Origin: CAYRTD01 sp964426915
GTDB lineage: Bacteria; Bacteroidota; Bacteroidia; Bacteroidales; GCA-2748055
NCBI GenBank assembly: GCA_964426915.1
Contig: CAYRTD010000012.1
Span: 1-50,421, forward strand
Direction: 5' to 3'
DNA: 50,421 bases
Of this stretch, positions 26,402 through 35,354 are shown in pieces. Position numbers and translations under genes: made by a program. Every line of letters begins with the position of its first letter. Positions within the stretch are counted from its first letter, which is position 1. The notes below the pieces were generated by a model. It ran no database searches. It was not told where the DNA came from and worked only from the letters and a program-made list of their open reading frames with translations.

Positions 26402-26470
26402 TTTTTCTCCGTCCCTTAAGGGTGAATGGAGAAAAATATTCCTTTTCACTTTGGGGTTTTAGGGTGAAAA
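26402..26470. repeat. Two adjacent inverted repeats
   Basis: TTTTTCTCC (26402-26410) pairs with GGAGAAAAA (26428-26436), with the inner palindrome CCCTTAAGGG in the loop. A second pair, TTTTCAC (26443-26449) and GTGAAAA (26464-26470), follows within a few bases. The two share GGGTGAA-type words, so alternative pairing is possible. Confidence 0.6.
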
Positions 26471-26510
26471 CAGGAAGATTTTCGCAATCTATCCGATATC
26501 TGCGTTGCGC

Positions 26511-26567
26511 GCCTTGATCTCGAACTTTAGCTTCGCTGAGCTCACCGCCAATTGGCGGTTCGGTTCT
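26511..26567. repeat. Mosaic repeat piece, copy I (reverse orientation)
   Basis: The reverse complement matches 20173-20230 in copy E: GAACCGAACCGCC, a short loop, GGCGGTGAG, then TCAGCGAAGCTAAAGTTCGAG. GCGAAGCTAATGTTCG also recurs in copy D near 43305. It contains the hairpin ACCGCC-AATT-GGCGGT. Neither outer end of the family is evident here. Confidence 0.7.
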
Positions 26568-26734
26568 GATCCAGACATTGGCTTTGCCTGGTCCGCAGTC
26601 TCAGTTCGGAATCATACACCTAATCTAAGGGCCGGCGAGATTTTCCGGTATAGCATTTTAATGTAACTTATTTCACCATTAGCCGTCCTATACATGAATT
26701 TGAGTGAATCTTTACTAATATCAAAACTATCATT

Positions 26735-27418
26735 ATGATCCGCACAGAGCAAATATCAAAGATTTTCAGGTCTTCTGATGTCGAAACAACAGCCTTGAAT
26801 AAAGTAAACCTTGAAATTGCTGAAGGTGAATTCGTCGCCATCATGGGCCCTTCCGGTTGTGGTAAATCAACCCTTCTTAATATACTGGGTCTTCTGGACA
26901 ACCCTACATCAGGAAATTTTTTTTTTCGTGGAGAAGACTTAACGGGTATGGGAGAAAGGGCAAGGACAAAAATCCGCAAAGGTAATATTGGCTTCATTTT
27001 TCAAAGCTTCAACCTCATTGATGATCTCACAGTATACAAAAATGTTGAATTGCCTTTGGTTTATATGGGAGTTGGTAGTGCCGAAAGACAAAAAAAAGTA
27101 GCCATGGCCCTGGAGAGAATGGATATCCTTCACCGGAAAAATCATTATCCACAACAGCTCTCCGGCGGTCAGCAGCAAAGAGTGGCAATCGCCAGAGCCG
27201 TTGTATGCTGCCCCAAAATGATCCTGGCCGATGAGCCCTCAGGGAACCTTGATTCCCAGAATGGAAATGAAGTTATGAACCTTCTTAAGGAAATGAACAT
27301 GGAAGGATCTACCATTGTAATGGTAACCCATAATTCCGATGATGCGGAAAAGGCAAACCGGATAATAAATCTTTTCGACGGAAGTATACTTACGGAAAAT
27401 ATTAAAAAAGCAGTCTAA
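26735..27418 (+). CDS. ABC transporter ATP-binding protein, MacB/LolD type
   Basis: 227 aa, the usual size for the stand-alone ATPase of the MacB/LolD/FtsE class. Walker A GPSGCGKST at 38-46; signature LSGGQQQRVAIARA at about 141-154; Walker B ILADEPSGNLD. It works with the permease encoded 13 bases downstream. In this class ATP hydrolysis drives conformational change in the periplasm (lipoprotein release, peptide or drug efflux) rather than classic transmembrane passage. The substrate is not known. Confidence 0.93.
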   Translation: MIRTEQISKIFRSSDVETTALNKVNLEIAEGEFVAIMGPSGCGKSTLLNILGLLDNPTSGNFFFRGEDLTGMGERARTKIRKGNIGFIFQSFNLIDDLTVYKNVELPLVYMGVGSAERQKKVAMALERMDILHRKNHYPQQLSGGQQQRVAIARAVVCCPKMILADEPSGNLDSQNGNEVMNLLKEMNMEGSTIVMVTHNSDDAEKANRIINLFDGSILTENIKKAV

Positions 27419-27431
27419 ATCTTTATATATT

Positions 27432-29870
27432 ATGTCCCTTATTAAAAATTATTTCAAAACACTGTTCAGGTCGTTCAGAAGAGATCTGTTTTATTCTCTG
27501 ATTAATCTTTTCGGTCTTGCCATTGGACTGGCCTCGGCATTTTTAATATTTATCTACCTTCAGGATGAGCTAAGTTATGATAAACATTTCGAAGACCATG
27601 AACGAATATACCGGCTGGAATCCTTTTTTTCCGTAAAGGGGAAACCCGATGAATTCGCCATCACCCAGCTCCCCCTGGGGCCAACCCTGAAAGACGAATA
27701 TCCTGGTATTGAATCTTTTGTGAGGTTTCTTCCGGGAGGTACAACTATCTTTGAACATAATGAGACGGTATACCAGGAAGATTCTCTCATGCTGGCAGAT
27801 AGTAATGTTTTCACATTTTTTGGCATGGATCTTTTATTCGGAGATCCTGAAACCTGTCTGAAAGAACCCAATACTATCGCTTTGTCATCATCCCTGGCAG
27901 AAAAATACTTCGGAAAGCCTGATGTTATCGGAGAACAGCTAAGGGACAATGAGGACGAATTATATACCGTCACTGCGGTATTTAATGACTTACCGCAAAA
28001 TACACATATCCGCTATAATGGTATAATCTCTTCTGCAAGTATTGCTAAGGAAATAGGTGAGGAGAGATTTAATGACCGAAGTGCTGGGGCCTTCTGGAAT
28101 GTTCAGGTTTTTACTTTTGTTAAGATGAAGGCAAATACCTCTTTTAATGGTATAGTCGATGAATTTCCTGCGTTTTATGATAAATATATGAAACCGGTGG
28201 GGGACCAGATAGAAGGAAATTTTGAACTAAGAGGTACATTGCTTGGAAATATTCATTATCATCCCAAAAAATTACAGTATGATGCTCCCATTGGAGAATA
28301 TAAATATTTATATATCCTCGGATCAGTGGGAATATTTATACTTCTTATCGCAGGTATCAACTATATGAATCTTTCAACAGCAAGATCTTCAAGAAGATCG
28401 AAAGAAGTAGGTATGAGAAAAGTAACTGGAGCCAGCAAGGCTTTGTTGATACGGCAATTCCTCAGTGAATCCGTATTGCTTTCTCTCCTGGCAATGATTG
28501 TGGCTTTTTTGATCATTTTGTTGATTTTACCTCTTTTCAATAATTTGGCAGGAAAACAATTCCTAGCAGTTAAATTCCTTCAGCCCAAAATTATTTTTGC
28601 TTTTTTAGGAATTTCGATATTCGCCGGATTACTTTCCGGGTTATATCCGGCATTTTATCTGTCCTCCTTCGACCCCATCAGGACCTTAAAAGGAAGCATG
28701 TCTAATAAACCATCCGGAGGAGGTTTAAGAACGGTATTGATCGTATTTCAATTCATGATCTCCGCAGGTCTTATAGTGGGAAGCCTCGCTGTATCCAGTC
28801 AGCTAAATTATATGCAGAATAAGGATCTGGGATTTGAAGAAAAAAATCTTATTGTATTAAGTATCAGAGATACTACTGTACGGAGAAACCTTGAATCATT
28901 TAAACAGGAACTGGAAAAAAATCCCATAATAATTAAAACAGCAGCCTTCAGGGGAGGTCCTGGTTCTGATATGAGTAAAAATGTCATGAGGGTAGAATCC
29001 GATAACAATGAAATGGAAGACGTAGCTATCAATAATTTCACTGTCGATCATGATTATGCGGAACTAATGGGTTTTGAGCTCGATACCGGAAGATTTTTTA
29101 ATAAAGAAATGGGCTCTGATGTTGAAAGTGCCTTTGTTATCAATGAATCCACAGCCAGTGAGTTTAACTGGCATTCCCGGGCCCTGGAGAAAAAAGTACA
29201 TTACGGAGTCAGAATCAACGCACCTCCTGTCCGTTCAGGTGAAGTGATAGGGGTTGTGGAAAATTTTAATTATCAGTCACTCCATAACCCTGTAGACCCC
29301 GTTATGATGGCTCTGGGTAATAGTAATATGTCCTTCACCAGCCTTGGGATACGAATCACCGGGGGAAAAGAAAAGGAAGCAATCGACTGGATAAATAAAA
29401 CCAGAGAAGACTTTCAGCCCTATTTCCCACTGGATTATTTTTTCATGGATAAAAAACTGGAAGAGTCATATCGGGAAGAAAAAGTAATAAGCCGCGTATT
29501 CAGATCATTTACAATCCTGACTCTTTTTGTTGCTGCGCTTGGACTACTTGGATTATCGGCCTTCATTACCCAGCAACGTACAAAAGAGATTGGTATCCGG
29601 AAAGTAGTTGGCTCCCTCCCTGAACAGATCACAGGACTCTTTTTAAGGAGATTTATGCTATGGGTGCTAATAGCAAATCTAGTGGCCTTTCCACTCGCAT
29701 ATTATTTGGTAAACAAGTGGTTGCAGGATTTCTATTACCGTGCGGAAATCAATTTGCTGATATTCCTTTGGGCGTTGTTAATTACTGTTATTGTTGCTGC
29801 AGTTACAGTCTCCTATCAAACTCTGAAAGCATCCAAAATGCAGCCTGCCAGAGCATTAAGATATGAATAA
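27432..29870 (+). CDS. FtsX-like ABC permease, two-module (MacB-like)
   Basis: 812 aa. Two similar halves: an N-terminal membrane helix (about 20-43), a periplasmic MacB_PCD-type domain (about 45-285) and three helices (about 288-405); then one helix (about 427-447), a second periplasmic domain (about 450-685) and three helices to the end. The YMNLSTARSSRRSKEVGMRK and TKEIGIRKVVGS segments are the FtsX-family cytoplasmic loops after the first helix of each bundle. This eight-helix form is abundant in Bacteroidota and often encoded with a small ATPase, as here. It is followed by a clear terminator. Confidence 0.92.
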   Translation: MSLIKNYFKTLFRSFRRDLFYSLINLFGLAIGLASAFLIFIYLQDELSYDKHFEDHERIYRLESFFSVKGKPDEFAITQLPLGPTLKDEYPGIESFVRFLPGGTTIFEHNETVYQEDSLMLADSNVFTFFGMDLLFGDPETCLKEPNTIALSSSLAEKYFGKPDVIGEQLRDNEDELYTVTAVFNDLPQNTHIRYNGIISSASIAKEIGEERFNDRSAGAFWNVQVFTFVKMKANTSFNGIVDEFPAFYDKYMKPVGDQIEGNFELRGTLLGNIHYHPKKLQYDAPIGEYKYLYILGSVGIFILLIAGINYMNLSTARSSRRSKEVGMRKVTGASKALLIRQFLSESVLLSLLAMIVAFLIILLILPLFNNLAGKQFLAVKFLQPKIIFAFLGISIFAGLLSGLYPAFYLSSFDPIRTLKGSMSNKPSGGGLRTVLIVFQFMISAGLIVGSLAVSSQLNYMQNKDLGFEEKNLIVLSIRDTTVRRNLESFKQELEKNPIIIKTAAFRGGPGSDMSKNVMRVESDNNEMEDVAINNFTVDHDYAELMGFELDTGRFFNKEMGSDVESAFVINESTASEFNWHSRALEKKVHYGVRINAPPVRSGEVIGVVENFNYQSLHNPVDPVMMALGNSNMSFTSLGIRITGGKEKEAIDWINKTREDFQPYFPLDYFFMDKKLEESYREEKVISRVFRSFTILTLFVAALGLLGLSAFITQQRTKEIGIRKVVGSLPEQITGLFLRRFMLWVLIANLVAFPLAYYLVNKWLQDFYYRAEINLLIFLWALLITVIVAAVTVSYQTLKASKMQPARALRYE

Positions 29871-29910
29871 AGAGACAGTTTCGCCAATGGGCGGAATTGA
29901 TGCCTGGTTA

Positions 29911-29949
29911 GCAGAGATGTGTATGCATACATATCTCTGCTTCCTTTTT
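29911..29949 (+). terminator. Rho-independent terminator after the ABC permease
   Basis: GCAGAGATGTGTATG (29911-29925) pairs with CATACATATCTCTGC (29926-29940), 15 base pairs with one G-T wobble and almost no loop, followed by TTCCTTTTT. The stem starts 41 bases after the permease stop. It separates the transporter operon from the aminotransferase gene. Confidence 0.8.
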
Positions 29950-29977
29950 ATGGACATTTTTCGTTTCTTTGTTCGTT

Positions 29978-30805
29978 ATGAATTCAACACAGGAAATAAA
30001 CGGTAAGTATTTTATTAAAAACGATGCAATCCTCCCGGCAGAAGATTTCATTGATGAATTTCTGAAATCCGGTATTAATGTATATGAGGTTCTTAGAGTG
30101 ATTGAGTATGTTCCCCTGTTTGTGGATGATCATTGCAAGCGTTTTTCCCGTTCTCTGGAAGGAAAGAAAATAGTTTTTTTCTGCCATCCGGAAAAATTGA
30201 AAAAAAAGCTGGAACTCCTTATCCAAAAAAACGGACAGCGCTATGGTAATATTAAAATCGTTTATCATTTCCAAAGCACGGAAGATTGTTTTCTGACCAT
30301 TTATCCCGTTAAGCATATTTATCCGGAGGAGACGGATTTTAAAAACGGGGTAAATACTTCTCTCATGCAGGAAGAAAGACCGGACCCTGAATTAAAAAGC
30401 TGGAGGCCAGGATTCAAAAAAAAAGTTAGGGAAATGAAAATGGAGAATAATGTTTTTGAGATCATCCTGATGAATCATGAGGGTATTATAACCGAAGGCA
30501 GCCAGTCAAATCTTTTTTTCATTCATGATGATAATCTCATAACCGCCAGGAAAGAACGAATTTTGGCAGGGATTACCCGGAAATATGTATATGAAATATG
30601 CCATTCGAAAAACCTAACGATTATAGAAAAAGATTTTAAAAAAAAGGATATCCTGCATTTTCAGTCCGCATTTCTGAGCGGCACTTCACCTAAAATTCTC
30701 CCTGTACAATCTATTGACAATTATAAATTCGATCCCTTTCATCCTCTTCTGAGAATGATCATGAAGGAGTATGATAAGATCATTGAACAGTATATCGGAA
30801 ATTAA
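29978..30805 (+). CDS. Class IV aminotransferase
   Basis: 275 aa PLP enzyme of the fold-IV family (branched-chain aminotransferase, D-amino-acid aminotransferase, aminodeoxychorismate lyase). Motifs: VYEVLRVIEYVPLFVDDHCKRF near the N-terminus, the probable PLP Lys in ELKSWRPG (about residue 140), and GIITEGSQSNLFFI, the cofactor phosphate site. The ATG at 29978 is preferred over an in-frame TTG three codons earlier. With no neighbour of known pathway, the exact substrate is open; aminodeoxychorismate lyase (PabC) is one candidate, and folA at 41.8 kb is not close enough to count. Confidence 0.85.
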   Translation: MNSTQEINGKYFIKNDAILPAEDFIDEFLKSGINVYEVLRVIEYVPLFVDDHCKRFSRSLEGKKIVFFCHPEKLKKKLELLIQKNGQRYGNIKIVYHFQSTEDCFLTIYPVKHIYPEETDFKNGVNTSLMQEERPDPELKSWRPGFKKKVREMKMENNVFEIILMNHEGIITEGSQSNLFFIHDDNLITARKERILAGITRKYVYEICHSKNLTIIEKDFKKKDILHFQSAFLSGTSPKILPVQSIDNYKFDPFHPLLRMIMKEYDKIIEQYIGN

Positions 30806-30807
30806 CG

Positions 30808-30870
30808 AGTGTCTGTCAATAAAGTCGGGTGGAGGAGGCAGTCTTACATGTAACTCTTTATTTAAAAGAG
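30808..30870. repeat. Repeat left end, copy F
   Basis: Starts 3 bases after the aminotransferase stop with GAGTGTCTGTCAATAAAGTC. It matches copy G at 2244 over about 50 bases. TCAATAAAGTCGGGT at 30816-30830 is also present, perfectly inverted, at 33254-33268 behind the GH3 gene. Confidence 0.8.
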
Positions 30871-30940
30871 CCAATTCTCCATGAAACTGCACCTTCAGGT
30901 TCAACTTCTCATTTAGGCTTCTTTTTGTTTTTTGAAAAGC

Positions 30941-30973
30941 TTTGCCCGATATAAATTGAATTTCATATCTTAG
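30941..30973 (+). promoter_or_regulatory. Possible GH3 promoter
   Basis: TTTG at 30941-30944 and TATCTTAG at 30966-30973 (one mismatch to TAnnTTTG) are 21 bases apart, giving a predicted leader of about 54 bases. Weak but well placed. Confidence 0.4.
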
Positions 30974-31033
30974 CGTAAAATATACGTTTACTAATTTGGC
31001 AAATTATCAAAGTCAATAATAAAATTATATGCT

Positions 31034-33244
31034 ATGAAAAGAATTCTTTTTATTTCTGTAATTACTTTGTTCCTTTTCAGCTTTTGCAGCCGGGAACAGG
31101 ATACTAGCAAGGAACCCCCCGGGTATGATTTTCCTTTTTATAATCCGGAATTGAGCCTGGAGGAGAGAGTAAATGATCTTGTCGGAAGACTCAGTCTCGA
31201 AGAAAAGGTACAACAAATGATGTACGATGCACCTGCTATTGAACGGCTGGGTATACCGGAATACAACTGGTGGAATGAGGCCCTGCATGGTGTTGCCCGG
31301 ACTGGCAGAGCCACTGTTTTTCCCCAGGTTATAGGTCTGGGTGCTACATTTGATAAAGAACTGATGCATAAGATTAGTTCTGCTATTTCTGATGAGGCCA
31401 GAGCCAAATTTAATATCGCCACATCAATTGGGAACCGGGGACAGTATGCCGGGCTCACCTTCTGGTCACCGAATGTAAATATTTTTCGCGATCCCCGTTG
31501 GGGGCGTGGTCAGGAAACCTATGGTGAGGACCCTTACCTCAGCGGAGAATTGGGCACTGCATTTGTAGAAGGTCTTCAGGGTGATAATCCGGATATAATG
31601 AAAGCTGCAGCATGTGCAAAACACTTTGCAGTCCATAGTGGTCCTGAAAAATTGAGACATGAATTTAACGCAATTGCCTCTCCACGTGACATGCAGGAGA
31701 CTTATTTTCCTGCATTTCAATCTCTGACAAATGCAGGTGTGGAAGGGTTTATGTGTGCATATAACAGAACCAATGATGAACCCTGTTGTGGAAGTGATTA
31801 CCTGCTAACAGAGATCCTTCGCAAGCAATGGGGATTTGATGGCTATATTACCAGTGATTGCTGGGCAATCGTAGATTTTTATGAAGGACATAATTATTCG
31901 GAAACCCCTGCAGAGGCAGCAGCACTTGCGGTGAAGAGCGGGGTGAACCTGAATTGTGGAAGCGTTTATTATCCCTATCTTATTGAAGCTGTTGAAAAAA
32001 ATCTTATTAGTGAAGCAGAGATCGATGCTTCTCTTAAACAATTATTAAAAACACGGTTCAGACTGGGCTTATTTGATCCGCCTGAAAGTAACCCGTGGAA
32101 AGATCTTGGAGAAGAGGTTATTAATTCTCCTGAACACAGGGACCTGGCGTTAAAAGCAGCTGAAAAATCTATGGTCCTGCTGAAAAATGATAATGTCTTG
32201 CCAATAAAAACAGATATAAAATCCGTTTATCTTGTGGGACCACACGCTAACAGTACCGAGGTATTGCTTGGCAACTACTATGGACTCAGCGGACAGATGG
32301 TAACTTTTATGGAAGGTATTACTTCTAAGGTAAGTCCCGGAACTACCGTTAACTACAAACAGGGTTTCTTACTCGACCGGGAAAACATAAATCCTATCGA
32401 CTGGTCAACTGCCGATGTAGCTACGCATGAGATTACTTTTATTTTTGGAGGGATATCTCCTCTTCTGGAAGGTGAGGAAGGTGAAGCTATTGCTTCGGAA
32501 TATGCCGGAGACAGACTGGACTATGGTATTCCGGACAATCAGGTAAATTACATAAAAAAGATGAGCGGCCTTAAGGATGATAATCCTATTGTATTGGTTC
32601 TTACAGGCGGAAGCCCTGTTGATGTAGCGGAGGTTGAGCCTTATGTAGACGCGATTATTTACGCATGGTATCCGGGAGAAGAAGGAGGCAATGCTCTGGC
32701 TAATCTGGTTTTCGGAGAGACATCCTTTTCAGGTCGTCTTCCCCTCACATTTCCCCGGTCGCTGGATCAGCTTCCTGAATATGAAAATTACGATATGGAA
32801 GGAAGAACCTATAAATATATGAACGAAGATCCTCATTATCCCTTTGGTTACGGATTGAGTTACACAAACTTTAAGTATGAATCGGCCGGTTTATCTTCAG
32901 ATGAATTGGACAGGGAATCTGAAGTTACCGTAAGCATTGAGCTCAAAAATACAGGAGATCACAGCGGGGAAGAAGTTATTCAACTCTATGGTTCTTTTCC
33001 TGAAGCTGCTAAAGGAGCGCCGAATTACCGGCTGATCGGCTTTAAGAGACTGACAATGGATTCAGGTCAATCAGATGTGGCAGAATTTACTGTTTCAGCG
33101 AAAGACCTTGAAACCTACGACGAAGCTGGTAATGCAAAATTAGTACCTGGTACCTATAAACTTATTGCCGGTGGAGCTTCACCTATGAAAAGAAGCAAAG
33201 AGCTGGGAGTATCGTTTATTGAAACTGAGATACATGTTAGATAG
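31034..33244 (+). CDS. Glycoside hydrolase family 3, probable beta-xylosidase or beta-glucosidase
   Basis: 736 aa. N-terminal export signal, possibly a lipoprotein (Cys18 after a hydrophobic stretch, weak lipobox). GH3 N-terminal barrel at about 45-300, with KHFAVHSGPE and the nucleophile Asp275 in GYITSDCWAI; the SDC form is common in xylosidase-type members. GH3 C-terminal domain at about 370-600, then a fibronectin-III-like domain (about 625-725). No SusC/SusD genes are adjacent, so it is not in a full polysaccharide locus. It is bounded on both sides by inverted copies of the repeat end (30816-30830 and 33254-33268). Confidence 0.9.
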   Translation: MKRILFISVITLFLFSFCSREQDTSKEPPGYDFPFYNPELSLEERVNDLVGRLSLEEKVQQMMYDAPAIERLGIPEYNWWNEALHGVARTGRATVFPQVIGLGATFDKELMHKISSAISDEARAKFNIATSIGNRGQYAGLTFWSPNVNIFRDPRWGRGQETYGEDPYLSGELGTAFVEGLQGDNPDIMKAAACAKHFAVHSGPEKLRHEFNAIASPRDMQETYFPAFQSLTNAGVEGFMCAYNRTNDEPCCGSDYLLTEILRKQWGFDGYITSDCWAIVDFYEGHNYSETPAEAAALAVKSGVNLNCGSVYYPYLIEAVEKNLISEAEIDASLKQLLKTRFRLGLFDPPESNPWKDLGEEVINSPEHRDLALKAAEKSMVLLKNDNVLPIKTDIKSVYLVGPHANSTEVLLGNYYGLSGQMVTFMEGITSKVSPGTTVNYKQGFLLDRENINPIDWSTADVATHEITFIFGGISPLLEGEEGEAIASEYAGDRLDYGIPDNQVNYIKKMSGLKDDNPIVLVLTGGSPVDVAEVEPYVDAIIYAWYPGEEGGNALANLVFGETSFSGRLPLTFPRSLDQLPEYENYDMEGRTYKYMNEDPHYPFGYGLSYTNFKYESAGLSSDELDRESEVTVSIELKNTGDHSGEEVIQLYGSFPEAAKGAPNYRLIGFKRLTMDSGQSDVAEFTVSAKDLETYDEAGNAKLVPGTYKLIAGGASPMKRSKELGVSFIETEIHVR

Positions 33245-33253
33245 AGCCTCGAT

Positions 33254-33275
33254 ACCCGACTTTATTGAAAGACTA
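33254..33275. repeat. Repeat right end, copy J (inverted partner of copy F)
   Basis: ACCCGACTTTATTGA is the exact reverse complement of 30816-30830. It continues AAGACTA, close to the GACAGACACTA end of the full copies. It lies 9 bases after the GH3 stop codon. Confidence 0.75.
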
Positions 33276-33293
33276 AAATAGGATTAAAATGAT

Positions 33294-34214
33294 CTACCGA
33301 TATTTTTCTTCCTGATCTTCCATCAAACTAAGATAACTGAAGTACCTCGATTCAAAGATTTCGCCGTTTTCAAGTGCTTCGATCACAGCACATCCTGGTT
33401 CGTGAGTGTGATTGCAATTGTTGAAACGGCAATTATGTGATTTTTCAAAGATTTCAGGAAAATAATGGAATAGCTCATCTTTATCGAAATCGATAAGTCC
33501 AAATCCTCGAATGCCGGGTGTGTCAATAACCGATCCACCAAAAGACAGGGGATGCATCTCTGAAAAAGTAGTGGTGTGTTTGCCCGTTAGATGAGCTTCA
33601 GAGATCTCCGCCGTTTTTAGATTTAAGGCCGGATCAATAACATTAATAAGCCGGGATTTCCCTACTCCCGAGTTTCCTGCGATAACATTAACCTTATCCT
33701 GCATTTTTTCTTTTACAGGTTCAATGTTTTCCTTATTTAATGCCGAGGTGTGAAAAACAGAATATCCGATATCCCTGTAAACATGCATCATTAGGTCCAA
33801 TTCTTCAAAATCTGCTTCATCATACAGATCTGTTTTGTTAAAAACGATATTCGCCGGAATATTGTAGGCCTCTGTTGTTACCAGAAAACGGTCGATAAAC
33901 TCTGGGTAGGTTTTTGGGGATCTCAAACTTGCAATAACCCATGCCTCATCAACATTTGCAGCTATCAACTGATATTCCCTGGATAGATTTGATGCCCTCC
34001 TGATGATGTAATTTTTTCTTTCTTCAATGTCGGTAATGATCCCGGTATTATCCTGATTTTTTGAAAAAACAACCTTATCCCCTACTGCCACCGGGTTGGT
34101 GGCCCGGATCCCCCGGATCCTGAACTTACCTTTTATCCTGCAGGGAATAATTTCATTTAAGGATTTAACCGTATACCAGCTCCCTGTGGTTTTTATGACT
34201 ATTCCTTTCTGCAT
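33294..34214 (-). CDS. rsgA: Ribosome small-subunit-dependent GTPase A
   Basis: 306 aa when started at the ATG at 34214 (QKGIVIKTTGSWYTV is the normal N-terminus); a longer in-frame start at 34358 would add 48 unconserved residues and run into the divergent gene. An OB-fold domain is followed by a circularly permuted GTPase: FNKTDL (G4) comes before GNSGVGKSRLIN (G1) and IDTPGIRGFG (G3). A C-terminal zinc-binding module (CRFNNCNHTHEPGC) closes the protein. It assists late 30S ribosome maturation. Confidence 0.95.
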   Translation of the reverse strand: MQKGIVIKTTGSWYTVKSLNEIIPCRIKGKFRIRGIRATNPVAVGDKVVFSKNQDNTGIITDIEERKNYIIRRASNLSREYQLIAANVDEAWVIASLRSPKTYPEFIDRFLVTTEAYNIPANIVFNKTDLYDEADFEELDLMMHVYRDIGYSVFHTSALNKENIEPVKEKMQDKVNVIAGNSGVGKSRLINVIDPALNLKTAEISEAHLTGKHTTTFSEMHPLSFGGSVIDTPGIRGFGLIDFDKDELFHYFPEIFEKSHNCRFNNCNHTHEPGCAVIEALENGEIFESRYFSYLSLMEDQEEKYR

Positions 34215-34303
34215 AATGAAAAATTTATGTAAAAATAAGGAAAATTGGATAGAATCGGTTAATATAAGCTTACTGGCAGAACCCGGTTCTTTTCCAATAT
34301 CTT

Positions 34304-34311
34304 TAACTTTG
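34304..34311 (+). promoter_or_regulatory. Possible promoter of the exodeoxyribonuclease gene
   Basis: TAACTTTG fully matches the -7 box; the start of transcription would be near 34318, 39 bases before the ATG. No good -33 element is seen. Confidence 0.4.
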
Positions 34312-34356
34312 TGGCCATTTTTAAAATATCTATTTTTGATCCCAAAAAATAAATTC

Positions 34357-35169
34357 ATGTCTCTGAAAATTATCTCCTACAATGTTAATGGCCTGAGAGC
34401 AGCCATAAAGAGAGGACTGCTGGACTGGCTGGAAAAGGAAGATCCCGACATTGTCTGTTTCCAGGAAACCAAAATGCAGGAAGAACAGGTAGATAAAATG
34501 GCCTTTGAAATGATGGGTTATTACCAGTACTGGAATATGGCCCAAAAGAAAGGATATAGCGGAGTGGGGGTCCTCACTAAAATACGACCGGATAAAATTG
34601 TTCCTGACATGGGAATTGAAAAATACGATAAGGAGGGACGGCTTTTACGGCTGGATTTTGGGGATATAAGCCTTATTAATTCCTATTTCCCCTCCGGCTC
34701 AAGTGGTGATGTGCGGCAGTCTTTTAAGATGGAATATCTGGTGGATATTCAGAACTATCTTGTAAAGCTTAAAAATGAACGGCAGGATATAATCGTTTGC
34801 GGCGATTTTAATATATGCCATAAAGCTATTGACATCAACCATCCGGAAAGGCATAAAAAATCATCCGGTTTTTTACCAGATGAGAGAGCATGGATGGATA
34901 CTTTTGTTGAAAGCGGGTTTATTGATACTTTCCGGGAATTTGATAAAAATCCTGATAAATATTCCTGGTGGAGCTACAGAGCTAATTCAAGAGCCAAGAA
35001 CCTCGGATGGAGAATCGATTATCATATGGTAACACCAACCCTCCGCCCTGTATTGGAAAATGCGGGTATCATGTCAGATGTTGTACACTCCGACCATTGT
35101 CCTGTATGGATTGAGCTTGATCTTCCCTGGAAGAGTCTGTCAATAGAGTCAGGTGTCTGGTCCCGATAG
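34357..35169 (+). CDS. xth: Exodeoxyribonuclease III with a repeat-derived tail
   Basis: 270 aa from the ATG at 34357 (SLKIISYNVNGLRAAIKRG is the family N-terminus); upstream in-frame codons overlap rsgA and are rejected. Endonuclease/exonuclease/phosphatase fold: CFQETKMQ (metal Glu), CGDFNICH (Asp/Asn) and the catalytic His in VHSDHCPVWIEL. It cleaves at abasic sites in base-excision repair. The normal family end is shortly after SDHCPVWIEL; here about 12 further residues (KSLSIESGVWSR) are encoded by the left end of repeat copy C, in which the stop codon lies. Confidence 0.93.
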   Translation: MSLKIISYNVNGLRAAIKRGLLDWLEKEDPDIVCFQETKMQEEQVDKMAFEMMGYYQYWNMAQKKGYSGVGVLTKIRPDKIVPDMGIEKYDKEGRLLRLDFGDISLINSYFPSGSSGDVRQSFKMEYLVDIQNYLVKLKNERQDIIVCGDFNICHKAIDINHPERHKKSSGFLPDERAWMDTFVESGFIDTFREFDKNPDKYSWWSYRANSRAKNLGWRIDYHMVTPTLRPVLENAGIMSDVVHSDHCPVWIELDLPWKSLSIESGVWSR

Positions 35170-35264
35170 CAATAAGCTTTCGGGACGGGATCAGTTCGAC
35201 TAAATGCTTTTGAAAACCAATATCTTAGTCTCACTGAGTAAATCGGACATTATGGACAGGACTA
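35133..35264. repeat. Mosaic repeat, copy C (shortest complete copy)
   Basis: About 132 bases. Left end GAGTCTGTCAATAGAGTCAG; internal CTTTCGGGACGGGATCAGTT, as in copy B; an imperfect version of the ATGATTTTGA hairpin; AGTCTCACTGAG; and right end GGACATTATGGACAGGACTA. The left end lies inside the exodeoxyribonuclease reading frame. Confidence 0.85.
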
Positions 35265-35354
35265 GTGTCTGAAAGTAAATACATGTTTTGCTGAAGTGCT
35301 TGAGAAGAAAGCGTCTTTTCCTGAAAGCACATATAATTGTAATACCTGAATATT

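Larger units (their letters stand above)
26213..26734. other. Gene-free 522-base divergent region with stacked hairpins and a repeat piece
   Basis: No gene is supported. Besides promoters for the two flanking genes (none with a clear TAnnTTTG box), it contains two adjacent hairpins at 26402-26470 and a piece of the mosaic repeat family at 26511-26567, both listed separately. The part next to the receiver gene is plain AT-rich DNA. Confidence 0.5.

Noticed and set aside
31034..33244. Polysaccharide utilisation locus around the GH3 gene
   Set aside because: No SusC/SusD pair, other glycosidases or hybrid sensor flank it.
34096..34356. N-terminal extension of exodeoxyribonuclease III
   Set aside because: The extension overlaps rsgA on the other strand and is not conserved in the family; the ATG at 34357 gives the standard N-terminus.
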